Source: Rhodoferax sp. (GTDB taxonomy: Bacteria > Pseudomonadota > Gammaproteobacteria > Burkholderiales > Burkholderiaceae_C). From it: 64,000 bases of DNA. The position numbers were made by a program, and so were the translations under genes. The stretch is taken from assembly GCA_008015235.1 (NCBI GenBank), contig SSFF01000003.1, positions 248,001 through 312,000 of the forward strand, given 5' to 3'. Every line of letters starts with the position of its first letter. Within the stretch, counting starts at the first letter, position 1. Below the pieces are notes generated by a model that saw nothing but the letters and a program-made list of their open reading frames with translations, had not been told where the DNA came from and searched no databases. Below are positions 50,801 through 58,252 of this stretch, piece after piece.

Positions 50801-50918
50801 TCTTGGGATATTCGCGCACCGACAGGCGCGTGAACGAGACGGCGCCCACCAGCACGATGAGCAAGGACAACACGGTCGCAAATACCGGGCGGCGGATCGA
50901 GGTTTCTGCCAGCTGCAT
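47838..50918 (-). CDS. RND efflux transporter, inner-membrane permease
   Basis: The 1026-residue protein is a HAE1-type RND permease with 12 spans. It begins SIRRPVFATVLSLLIVLVGA and carries the acidic pair in GLVVDDAIVMLENI, the proton-relay site of AcrB-like pumps. It exports drugs, solvents or metabolites in a tripartite complex. It directly follows its adaptor gene (four bases apart); no outer-membrane channel gene is adjacent. Confidence 0.95.
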   Translation of the reverse strand: MQLAETSIRRPVFATVLSLLIVLVGAVSFTRLSVREYPKIDEPVVSVTTAFAGASSEVMEAQVTKVLEDSLSGIEGVDVITSQSRQERSQISVRFALTRDADSAAADVRDKVTRVRQRLPQGIDEPVIAKVEAESFPVVFLALSSDVHTALQLSEIANTLVKPVLQTAPGAADVTIFGERKFSMQIEVDTDRLAAYKLTVQDLEDALRRSNLEVPAGRIESGLREFNVTAATDLQTPHEFSQVVIRTVNGQSIRIGDVARVRQAPLDERSTVRLNGRDAVGVGVIKQAVANPLELSAGVVKLLDKLRRDLPPGVQIEVANDNSVFIDRSIKAVFQTIVEASVLVALVIFVFLRTLRASIIPLLTIPVALIGTFAMMAIAGFSINTLTLLALVLAIGLVVDDAIVMLENIYRHIEEGLSPFQAAIKGAREVGFAIVAMTMTLVAVYAPLAFSPGRTGRLFSEFALALAGAVVISGLIALTLSPMLSSLLLRHNPHPTWFDSHMETALEWVTRVYARLLAWTLAHRWVVLLVMLASGLVSWWAQADIKRELSPLEDRGVVLARVNAPDGATLAYTDRYAKGIERIAQDYPDFDRVFATIGNPTVSQGNIFFRAKPWEERQRTTLEMAGSMAPKVGALTGVTALTITPPSLGQGFSARPVEFVIITSDSYQNLAQTVRTFQDEMAKNPGFVQVDSDLRLNKPEIRLEVDRERAADMGVSVDAVARAIETMLGGRKVTRYKRGGEQYDVVVQTVSTGRDTPDDIEKIFVRGRGADLVPLSALVKVREVVAPRELNHFGQRRSATITANLSATYSLGEALAFMDETAKKVLKPGYATDRNGVSREFTKSSESLTLVFALALLFIFLVLSAQFESFVDPFVIMLSVPLSMAGALLALKWSGGTLNVFSQIGLITLVGLITKHGILIVEFANQLREQGLDTLAAIQKSAAQRLRPIMMTTGAMVLGAVPLALAAGAGAESRKQIGWVIVGGMSLGTLLTVFVVPTMYTLLARKSVPGPRKEVALADATTASAH

Positions 50919-50922
50919 GGGA

Positions 50923-52071
50923 CTACCGCTTCTCGCCGGATTTGGTCAATTCCAGGGCGCGCAGCGGCGTACCGTCCTTTTGCAGGCGTTGCTGGCCCGC
51001 CACTACCACCACATCGCCCAGAGCCAGGCCCTGGGTGATTTCCACCTTGCCCTGGCGACGCACGCCCAGCCCCACTTCCTGGCGCTGGGATGTCAGTGCG
51101 CTGGGCTCGCCTACGGCCTTGATGACAAATTGCTTGCCCCCTTGCGGCACGATTGCCTCTTCCGGTACCACCAGGGCTTGGTCGTTGACGCCAAACACGG
51201 TGGTCACGCGGGCAAACATGCCTGGGCGCAGTACAACGCCCTTCTCGACGCTTTGCGGCAACACAGCCCGCATAGAGAGGGCCCGCCCATTCACGTCCAG
51301 CAAGGGGTCAATAGCCTCGATACGCGCCGCAAAGGTCTTGCCCGGCCAGGCGTCGAGTGCCATTTCCACTTTCTGTCCTTTGCCGACCTTGCGTTGCACC
51401 CGCTCGGGCAGCTTGAAGTCCACCAGCATGGCGCTGGTGTCTTCCAGGTTCACCAGATCGGCGCCATCTTTTACGTAGTCCCCGACATTGACGGTGCGCA
51501 AGCCGACGGTGCCTGCAAAAGGTGCCAGGATGGCCATGCGCGCCAGTTTGGCCTGGGCCAGGGCAAGCTGGGCCTGCACCACCTGCAGATTGGCCGCGCT
51601 TTCATCCACCACGCGCTGTGCCACAAAGCTCTGGGCCAACAGCTCCTTGTTGCGTTCGTAATTGGCGCGCGCAATGGCGAGCTGGGCCTGGGCCTGGGCC
51701 ACTTCGGCGCGCTGCAGGGTGTCATCGAGTTGCACCAGCAACTGTCCCTTGCGCACGTTGGCACCATCCGAAAAACCCAAAGCCGTGATACGGCCCGCCA
51801 CTTCGGGGCGCACCATCACACTCTGGCGCGAACGCAAGGAGCCCACGGCCTGTGCATCATCCTGCAGACGCAGGGTCTCCACCTTGGCCAGCTCAACACC
51901 AGCGGCTTTGGGAGCCATTGTCGGGGCGCTCACTGGGGTCTGAACAGGGGCCGCGACAGCCCCACCTTCGACCGGCTTAATCGGACGATTCTGCAGCCAC
52001 CAGGCGGCCCCCGAAGCCACAGCGATGCCAAGCACCGCCACAGCGGTGTACACGGGTTTCTTTGTACTCAT
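50923..52071 (-). CDS. RND efflux periplasmic adaptor (membrane fusion protein)
   Basis: The 382-residue protein has an N-terminal membrane anchor (about 5-22), a biotinyl-lipoyl-like beta domain (GRITALGFSDGANVRKGQLL), a long coiled-coil hairpin (about 100-170) and beta-barrel domains. It bridges the permease and an outer-membrane channel. It is the first gene of the pump operon. Confidence 0.93.
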   Translation of the reverse strand: MSTKKPVYTAVAVLGIAVASGAAWWLQNRPIKPVEGGAVAAPVQTPVSAPTMAPKAAGVELAKVETLRLQDDAQAVGSLRSRQSVMVRPEVAGRITALGFSDGANVRKGQLLVQLDDTLQRAEVAQAQAQLAIARANYERNKELLAQSFVAQRVVDESAANLQVVQAQLALAQAKLARMAILAPFAGTVGLRTVNVGDYVKDGADLVNLEDTSAMLVDFKLPERVQRKVGKGQKVEMALDAWPGKTFAARIEAIDPLLDVNGRALSMRAVLPQSVEKGVVLRPGMFARVTTVFGVNDQALVVPEEAIVPQGGKQFVIKAVGEPSALTSQRQEVGLGVRRQGKVEITQGLALGDVVVVAGQQRLQKDGTPLRALELTKSGEKR

Positions 52072-52094
52072 GCAGTTGTTCTCATTTCACGTAT

Positions 52095-52559
52095 TCAGGC
52101 CCGGCGCTGGGCTGCCAGCACACCGGCATTGGCCAGCGCATCGGCGCGCTCGTTGCCGGGCTCTCCGGCATGGCCTTTGACCCACTGCCATTGCACAGTA
52201 TGGCCCTTGGCATGCACCAGTTCATCGAGTTGCTTCCACAAGTCAACGTTCTTTACATCCTGTTTACCCGCCGTTTTCCAACCCTTGGCTTTCCAGCCCT
52301 TGAGCCATTCGGTCACGCCCTTGAGGACATACTGGCTGTCCAGGTGCAGGTGCACCCGGCAGGGGCGCTTGAGCGCACTCAGGGCCTGGATCACCGCCAT
52401 CATCTCCATGCGGTTGTTGGTCGTTTCCAGCTCTCCACCAAACAGCTCTTTCTCGGCGCCATCGCTGGAGCGCAGCAGCACGCCCCAGCCTCCGGGGCCC
52501 GGATTGCCCTTGCAGGCGCCATCGGTGTACACCGTGACCTCACTCAATGCCTCTACCAC
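52095..52559 (-). CDS. rnhA: Ribonuclease HI
   Basis: RNase HI removes RNA from RNA-DNA hybrids. The 154-residue protein has all four catalytic acids in [35 protein letters not shown] and NERADALAN. The GTG at 52559 is used; a GTG a few codons later is possible. It follows the methyltransferase gene by five bases, so they are one operon. Confidence 0.95.
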   Translation of the reverse strand: MVEALSEVTVYTDGACKGNPGPGGWGVLLRSSDGAEKELFGGELETTNNRMEMMAVIQALSALKRPCRVHLHLDSQYVLKGVTEWLKGWKAKGWKTAGKQDVKNVDLWKQLDELVHAKGHTVQWQWVKGHAGEPGNERADALANAGVLAAQRRA

Positions 52560-52564
52560 GCCGT

Positions 52565-53359
52565 CTATCCTTTGTTAATGCGATCTGCGCCCAGCTTGGG
52601 CGCATGGCGGGCCACGGGAATGGCCTGCCGCACCGATTGTCGTGGTTTCTTCCAGGCCGGGCCCAACAAGTGGATACCACGCACCCGCTTGACCGCCACC
52701 ATGCAGTAGGCGGAACCCAGGACGGGCCACAGGCGCGGACCATAGCGGTCTAGCCACTGCCAGCGCTGCACCCAGGCCTGGGTGTGCACGGCAGGCACAA
52801 AACACCCGAACTCGGAATGTTCGAGATCAAAACTGAGCAGGCGCAGCCAGTCCTGCAAGCGGCGCGCCCCGATGAACTCGCCTTCGGGCGGCAGGAACAA
52901 CGACCCCCATCCGACGCGCTGCGCCAGTCTGGCACGCCACTGGCGCAAGGCCCACAGACCGGTGGGATTCAGGCCAAACACCAGCACACGCCCTTCGGGC
53001 ACCAGTACGCGCTCGACCTCGCGCAAAGTGGCATGGGGGTCGGCACTGAACTCCAGCGTATGGGGCAGCACCAGCAAATCCAGGCTATTACTGGCAAATG
53101 GCAAAGCCGTGAAGTCGCATTGGAGCGCAAGCCGGGCCCAGGCCAGGCCGGGCACTGGGGACTGGTCTTCGGTGGCAAGCCAGCGGTGCGGCATGCGATT
53201 CGCTTCCAGGGCATCCAGTTCCGGAAACCCCAGCTGCAGCGCATGGTAGCCAAAGATATCCGCCACCAGGGCCTGGGCTCGCTGGTTTTCCCACGCCAGC
53301 AGGTATTGGCCGCAAGGAGTCTGCAGCCAACCGTGCAAATCTATAATTTGATCGCCCAT
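52565..53359 (-). CDS. Class I SAM-dependent methyltransferase
   Basis: The 264-residue protein shows the methyltransferase core [40 protein letters not shown] and LWALRQW, with degenerate motif I. The substrate is unknown. It has the typical Burkholderiales position between gloB and rnhA. The ATG at 53359 shares CATG with the divergent gloB start, so the two starts overlap. Confidence 0.87.
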   Translation of the reverse strand: MGDQIIDLHGWLQTPCGQYLLAWENQRAQALVADIFGYHALQLGFPELDALEANRMPHRWLATEDQSPVPGLAWARLALQCDFTALPFASNSLDLLVLPHTLEFSADPHATLREVERVLVPEGRVLVFGLNPTGLWALRQWRARLAQRVGWGSLFLPPEGEFIGARRLQDWLRLLSFDLEHSEFGCFVPAVHTQAWVQRWQWLDRYGPRLWPVLGSAYCMVAVKRVRGIHLLGPAWKKPRQSVRQAIPVARHAPKLGADRINKG

Positions 53360-54137
53360 GAACCTCGAACCGCTGCCCGCTTTCAACGACAACTACATAT
53401 GGATGTTGCATGACGGCGTGCAAGCCCTGGTGGTAGACCCCGGCGATGCAGCACCCGTATTGCACGCGCTGCAGGCGCGCAACCTGCAGTTGGCTGCCAT
53501 TCTAGTCAGCCACCACCACAGTGATCACTGCGGGGGCATTGCCGAACTCAAGGTGCAGACCGGGGCGCAGGTGTATGGCACCGGCGGTGAAGACATTGTT
53601 GGCATTGACCACCCCCTTCTTGGTGGCGAGAGGCTGCAGATTCTGGGCCTGGAGGTCCAAGTACTGGCCGTACCGGGCCATACCCGTGCGCATGTCGCTT
53701 TCTGGCTTCCGTTGCACGAGGTGGCAGGCGCCGATCCTGTCCTCTTCTGCGGAGATACCTTGTTCAGCGGTGGCTGTGGGCGCCTGTTTGAAGGCACGCC
53801 TGCGCAGATGTACCAGTCCTTGCAAATGCTGGCTACACTGCCCGACGCTACTCGCATCTGCTGTGCCCACGAATACACTCTGTCGAACCTGCGCTTTTGC
53901 GAAGCGGTGGAGCCGGACAATGCCGCGCTGAAGGACTATCTGCAGCATTGCCTGGGCTTGCGCCAGTCTGGCACCCCCACCCTGCCCTCCACCTTGGCGC
54001 GGGAAAAAACGATCAACCCCTACCTGCGCTGCCAACAAGCCACCGTGCGTGCCGCCGCGCAGGCCTACGACCCGGCAGTCCGCACTGCACTCGACGTGTT
54101 TGCGGCCCTGCGGCGCTGGAAAAACGAATTCGCATGA
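53358..54137 (+). CDS. gloB: Hydroxyacylglutathione hydrolase (glyoxalase II)
   Basis: GloB hydrolyses S-lactoylglutathione in methylglyoxal detoxification. The 259-residue metallo-beta-lactamase protein has the metal motif SHHHSDHCGG near residue 57, and CAHEYTLSNLRF in the C-terminal half. The start overlaps that of the divergent methyltransferase; the stop overlaps the mltD start (ATGA). Confidence 0.94.
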   Translation: MNLEPLPAFNDNYIWMLHDGVQALVVDPGDAAPVLHALQARNLQLAAILVSHHHSDHCGGIAELKVQTGAQVYGTGGEDIVGIDHPLLGGERLQILGLEVQVLAVPGHTRAHVAFWLPLHEVAGADPVLFCGDTLFSGGCGRLFEGTPAQMYQSLQMLATLPDATRICCAHEYTLSNLRFCEAVEPDNAALKDYLQHCLGLRQSGTPTLPSTLAREKTINPYLRCQQATVRAAAQAYDPAVRTALDVFAALRRWKNEFA

Positions 54138-55804
54138 AATACCTCATTCTTCTGCCCTTGTGGACTGCCCTGGGCCTTGTCGGCTGCGCCAATGCACCCC
54201 TGGGGAACCCTTCCCCCGCCTCGGTGGGTACGCAAACCGTGGCAACACCTGCCACGCTGGTACCTGCGGACAGCATCCAGGCGGCAGCACCTACAAAAGC
54301 TACACCGGCCCCCAAGGCCAACGCAGCCACGGAAGCCCCGACGCGGCCCAATGAATCGCTGCGCCTTCAGCAGTCCAACGTGCTGAGCCTGTTTGGCCTG
54401 CCTGCTGCGCCAGCGCAACCGGTGGCACGGCCCGATGACATCTCCCTGCCCAAAATCAGCCTCGGCGTGGACGGTTCGCGCGTAGTGACCCCCTTGTCGG
54501 CCCCGGTCGATCTGTGGGAGCGCATTCGCCGCGGCTTTGCCATGCCGGACCTGCAAAGTGACCTGGTGCGCGACCGCGAACAGTGGTACAGCACGCGCCC
54601 GGACTACATCTTCCGCATGACAGAGCGCTCGCGCAAATACCTGTTCCACATTGTTGAGGAACTGGAACTGCGTGACATGCCCACCGAATTGGCCTTGCTG
54701 CCTTTCATTGAAAGCGCCTTCAACCCACAGGCGGTATCGAGCGCCAAGGCGGCGGGCATGTGGCAGTTCATGCCGGCCACAGGGCGCACCTTCGACCTCA
54801 AGCAAAACGCCTTCCGGGATGACCGCCGCGACGTGCTGGCCTCCACCCGCGCCGCGCTGGACTACCTGCAAAAACTGCACCGGATGTTTGGTGACTGGCA
54901 TCTGGCCCTGGCCGCCTACAACTGGGGCGAAGGCAGCGTGCAGCGTGCCATCAAGAAGTCCCAGCGCCTGGGCAATGGCAGCAGCTACACCGAAATCAAC
55001 ATGCCCATGGAGACCCGCTTCTACGTGCCCAAACTGCAGGCCGTGAAAAACATCGTTTCCAACCCCGACAGCTATAGCAGCAAGCTGCCCGACATTCCCA
55101 ACCACCCGTTCTTTGACACCGTCACCATCCGCCGCGACATCGATGTGGCTTTGGCCGCGCGCCTGGCCCAGGTGTCCATCGAGGACTTCAAGGCACTCAA
55201 CCCCTCCATGAACAAGCCGGTCATCCTGGCTGCCGGTACCCCACAGATCCTGCTCCCTTGGGACAATGCCGAACTGTTCCAGACCAATCTGGACAGTTTC
55301 AGCGGACGCCTGGCCAGCTGGACCGTGTGGATTGCGCCCTCCAACATGAGCGCTGGCGAAGCCGCCAAGCGGGTGGGCATGGGTGAGGCGGAGCTGCGTG
55401 CGGTCAACAACATTCCAGCGCGCATGCTGATCCGCGGCGGCAGCTCACTGCTGGTGCCACGTGGCGCAGGAGTCCAGCACGACGTTGCTGAGCGGGTGGC
55501 CGACAACGGCCAGATTTCGCTGGCCCCCGAAGTGGTCTTGCGCAAAGTTTCAGTCAAGGCCGGCAAAGGCGATACCGTGGCCAGCGTGGCGCGCAAACAC
55601 AAAGTGTCGCCCCAGAATGTGGCCCAGTGGAACAAGGTGGCCATTAATTCCAGCTTCAAGCCCGGTCAATCGGTCACCCTGTTCATGCCGGGACGCGCAG
55701 CATCTGCCTCCGGCAAGCGCAAAACATCGGCCAAGAGTCCAAGCCAGAAAAAACCGACTGCCCCTGCGTCCAAGGCACGCACCCCATCGAAAAAACGCAA
55801 ATAA
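54134..55804 (+). CDS. mltD: Membrane-bound lytic murein transglycosylase D-like lipoprotein
   Basis: The 556-residue protein has a lipobox LVGC at residue 17 or so, an SLT domain with PFIESAFNPQAVSSAKAAG and MWQFMPATGRTFDL (catalytic Glu in IES), and two or three LysM repeats near the C-terminus (for example VKAGKGDTVASVARKHKVSP). The tail is Lys/Ser-rich. It cuts peptidoglycan to anhydro-muropeptides. The ATG overlaps the gloB stop; Lgt processes the N-terminus. Confidence 0.92.
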   Translation: MKYLILLPLWTALGLVGCANAPLGNPSPASVGTQTVATPATLVPADSIQAAAPTKATPAPKANAATEAPTRPNESLRLQQSNVLSLFGLPAAPAQPVARPDDISLPKISLGVDGSRVVTPLSAPVDLWERIRRGFAMPDLQSDLVRDREQWYSTRPDYIFRMTERSRKYLFHIVEELELRDMPTELALLPFIESAFNPQAVSSAKAAGMWQFMPATGRTFDLKQNAFRDDRRDVLASTRAALDYLQKLHRMFGDWHLALAAYNWGEGSVQRAIKKSQRLGNGSSYTEINMPMETRFYVPKLQAVKNIVSNPDSYSSKLPDIPNHPFFDTVTIRRDIDVALAARLAQVSIEDFKALNPSMNKPVILAAGTPQILLPWDNAELFQTNLDSFSGRLASWTVWIAPSNMSAGEAAKRVGMGEAELRAVNNIPARMLIRGGSSLLVPRGAGVQHDVAERVADNGQISLAPEVVLRKVSVKAGKGDTVASVARKHKVSPQNVAQWNKVAINSSFKPGQSVTLFMPGRAASASGKRKTSAKSPSQKKPTAPASKARTPSKKRK

Positions 55805-55873
55805 AAAAGCCGCTGCCTTGAATGGCCAGCAGCTTTTCAGTGCTTGCGAGTCCGTGCAGGGCACGGACTTTTT
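55804..55873 (+). terminator. Two terminator-like hairpins after mltD
   Basis: The first (55804-55836) is AAAAAGCCGCTG with CAGCAGCTTTT, one mismatch. The second (55850-55873) is GTCCGTGC with GCACGGAC and a T-run. They separate mltD from the convergent MAPEG gene. Confidence 0.75.
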
Positions 55874-55890
55874 ATCCCAACGCTGGGCGC

Positions 55891-56304
55891 TCAGCGAAAA
55901 CCAGCAAACAGGATGCCAACGTTCAATGCCAAACCAATGGTCCAGACCGTGCTGCGCAGCTTGGCGTTGTCGGCCAGATACAGCATCACATAGAGGATGC
56001 GTGCCACGATGAACAACAAGGCCAGCAGGTCAACGAGCGTCTGGTTGGCCCCGAGCTGGTGTGCCACGAGCACCGCACCGATGAAGAACGGCAAAGCTTC
56101 AAAACTGTTCGCCTGTGCCGCGTTGGCACGCGCCCGCCAATCGGTCTGCTTGGCCAGCCAGGCGCGCGGGTTGTGGTTGTCGTAGCCGCCCTCGCGCCGC
56201 GATTGCTTGAATTTGCCGGATTTGGCAATTCCGGCACAGGCGATTGGCAACAAGGCAGCAACCAGAATGCACCAATAGGCCAGTGTGAAGTGGGTTGTAT
56301 TCAT
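55891..56304 (-). CDS. MAPEG family membrane protein
   Basis: The 137-residue protein has four hydrophobic segments and the family residues in NPRAWLAKQTDWRARANAAQ and NSFEALPFFIGAVLVAHQLG. MAPEG proteins include glutathione-linked enzymes and uncharacterised bacterial members; the function here is unknown. It is monocistronic. Confidence 0.88.
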   Translation of the reverse strand: MNTTHFTLAYWCILVAALLPIACAGIAKSGKFKQSRREGGYDNHNPRAWLAKQTDWRARANAAQANSFEALPFFIGAVLVAHQLGANQTLVDLLALLFIVARILYVMLYLADNAKLRSTVWTIGLALNVGILFAGFR

Positions 56305-56340
56305 AGGAAAAAATTCAAAAACTCCTCCCCCGATTCTCGC

Positions 56341-57015
56341 TCATGGCAACGCAATCAGTTTGGCCCAACGCCCATCGGCTTTCATGACCTTGAGTGCGGC
56401 GTCGAGCTTGGGCGCCCACTCGGCCCATTTCTGGTTAAGCACATGAACAGCCTTGGTGGTCACCAAGGGTGGCAGCACCTTCACCAGCGGGGCAACATTG
56501 GCATCCGGCATCATGACCGAAGTGATCAGCACCACCTCAACCCGATCGTTGACCAGCATCTGGTACATCTGCTGCGGCGTATTGACCAAGGTCAGTTTGA
56601 TGCCCCATTTCGCAGCAGTGGCCTCCGCCATCTTGGTTCCACGCGTGCTGGCGACACTACGACCTTTCAGTTCGGCCAAAGTCAATCGGCTCACACTGGC
56701 ATCTTTCTTGACAACGACGATGAGTGACACTTCTGACAGGGATTCCCCGAGTTCGAACACATTTTGGTAGCCTGCAGTGCCTCCAACCACACGCCCAAGG
56801 TCTGCATCCACATCGCCGTTTTCTACACTCCTCAACGCACGCTCGGTGGGTAAAACCACAAACTCAGGAACCAGCCCCACCTCCTTGTACAAGGCTGTGA
56901 GCGCAGGCTGGTAATGCCGGGTGCTTTCGTTGATGGCCACCTTGAGTACCTGCTGCGCGCACACGGGGCTAGCCAGCACCAAGCTGGCCCACACGGCAGC
57001 AATGAATTTTTGCAT
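56341..57015 (-). CDS. Periplasmic solute-binding protein, family 3-like
   Basis: The 224-residue protein has a signal peptide (about 1-19, ending near VCA) and resembles SBP_bac_3 proteins (LKVAINESTRHYQPALTALY at the start, then ERALRSVENGDVDADLGRVVG). No transporter genes lie beside it. AAGGAG precedes the ATG at 57015. It may bind an amino acid or similar ligand, or serve signalling. Confidence 0.82.
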   Translation of the reverse strand: MQKFIAAVWASLVLASPVCAQQVLKVAINESTRHYQPALTALYKEVGLVPEFVVLPTERALRSVENGDVDADLGRVVGGTAGYQNVFELGESLSEVSLIVVVKKDASVSRLTLAELKGRSVASTRGTKMAEATAAKWGIKLTLVNTPQQMYQMLVNDRVEVVLITSVMMPDANVAPLVKVLPPLVTTKAVHVLNQKWAEWAPKLDAALKVMKADGRWAKLIALP

Positions 57016-57131
57016 GGCACGCTCCTTGGAGTGCTGTGAGCTTGCAGCATATCGACGGCGCACAAACGCTGTCAAACCACGGGCTCGATGCCCGCAGCCA
57101 GCCCTGGATATTCGCAGGAAGTGGGGCTTTG

Positions 57132-57722
57132 CTAGCGCCGGTCTACCAGCGCGTGGGCAATGGTGCCCAGGTCGACGTATTCGAGCTCACTGCCCACCGG
57201 CACCCCGCGGGCCAAGCGCGTGCAGCGCACACCGCGAGCCTGCAGGCCCTGGGCAATGACATGGGCCGTGGCCTCGCCTTCCGCGGTGAAGTTGGTGGCC
57301 AGAATCACTTCCTGCACCGTGCCGTCGCAGGCGCGCTCGAACAGCTTGGCCAGCCCGATGTCCTTGGGGCCGATACCGTCCAAAGGGCTCAGGTGCCCCA
57401 TCAGGACGAAATACAGCCCCTTGTAGGCACGGGTGCGCTCCATGGCCGACTGGTCGGCCGGGGTCTCCAGCACGCACAGCTTGCTCGCGTCGCGCTCGGC
57501 ATCGCAGCAAGTGGCGCAGACAGTCTGTTCGGTGAAGGTGTGGCAGCGCTCACAGTGCTGGGTGCGTTCCACCGCATCGCCCAAGGCGCGCGACAGGGTC
57601 AGCGCCGCGGCCCGGTCATGCTGCAACAGATGAAACGCCATGCGCTGCGCCGACTTCACCCCCACCCCCGGCAGACGCTTGAGGGCCTGGATCAGGGTTT
57701 CGAGCGAGTTGGCGTCAGACAT
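57132..57722 (-). CDS. recR: Recombination protein RecR
   Basis: RecR works with RecFO to load RecA at gaps. The 196-residue protein has the HhH region [20 protein letters not shown], a four-Cys zinc finger [16 protein letters not shown], and a Toprim domain with [14 protein letters not shown] and [12 protein letters not shown]. It follows ybaB and dnaX on the same strand, the usual dnaX-ybaB-recR order. Confidence 0.96.
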   Translation of the reverse strand: MSDANSLETLIQALKRLPGVGVKSAQRMAFHLLQHDRAAALTLSRALGDAVERTQHCERCHTFTEQTVCATCCDAERDASKLCVLETPADQSAMERTRAYKGLYFVLMGHLSPLDGIGPKDIGLAKLFERACDGTVQEVILATNFTAEGEATAHVIAQGLQARGVRCTRLARGVPVGSELEYVDLGTIAHALVDRR

Positions 57723-57877
57723 AGTGCGAACCCATGTTTTTTTGGTGAGGAATCACAGGGCGTAGCGAGCGGGAAGAGCTGCAAGGCGGCCGGAGCACAG
57801 CAACCGGAACGACCTCCCTGGTCGTGAGGATTGCGCGCACCGCCCAACGCCGCAGATCGCCCGCGCAGTAGCCATCC

Positions 57878-58210
57878 TCAAAAAGGGAATTTCATGCCAC
57901 CGGGGAGTCCTGGCATGCCTGCGGTGATCTTGCCCATCTTCTCAGCGCTGGTCTCTTCGGCCTTGCGCACACCCGCATTGAAGGCCGCGGCCACCAGGTC
58001 TTCGAGCATGTCCTTGTCATCGGCCAGCAGGCTGGGGTCAATGGTGATGCGCTTGACATCGTGCTTGCAGGTCATGACCACCTTGACCAGGCCAGCGCCG
58101 GACTCGCCGGTGACTTCGATGTTGCCCAGCTCGTCTTGGGCCTTTTTCATGTTGTCCTGCATGGCCTGGGCCTGTTTCATGAGGCCTGCCAGTTGTCCTT
58201 TGTTGAACAT
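57878..58210 (-). CDS. ybaB: YbaB/EbfC nucleoid-associated protein
   Basis: The 110-residue protein has the typical [20 protein letters not shown] start, the [20 protein letters not shown] core and a Gly/Met-rich end. It binds DNA as a dimer. It lies between dnaX and recR in one operon. Confidence 0.94.
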   Translation of the reverse strand: MFNKGQLAGLMKQAQAMQDNMKKAQDELGNIEVTGESGAGLVKVVMTCKHDVKRITIDPSLLADDKDMLEDLVAAAFNAGVRKAEETSAEKMGKITAGMPGLPGGMKFPF

Positions 58211-58252
58211 GTCTTTCCTTCCAATGTGAATTGCGTCGCGCCCGCCAGTAGG

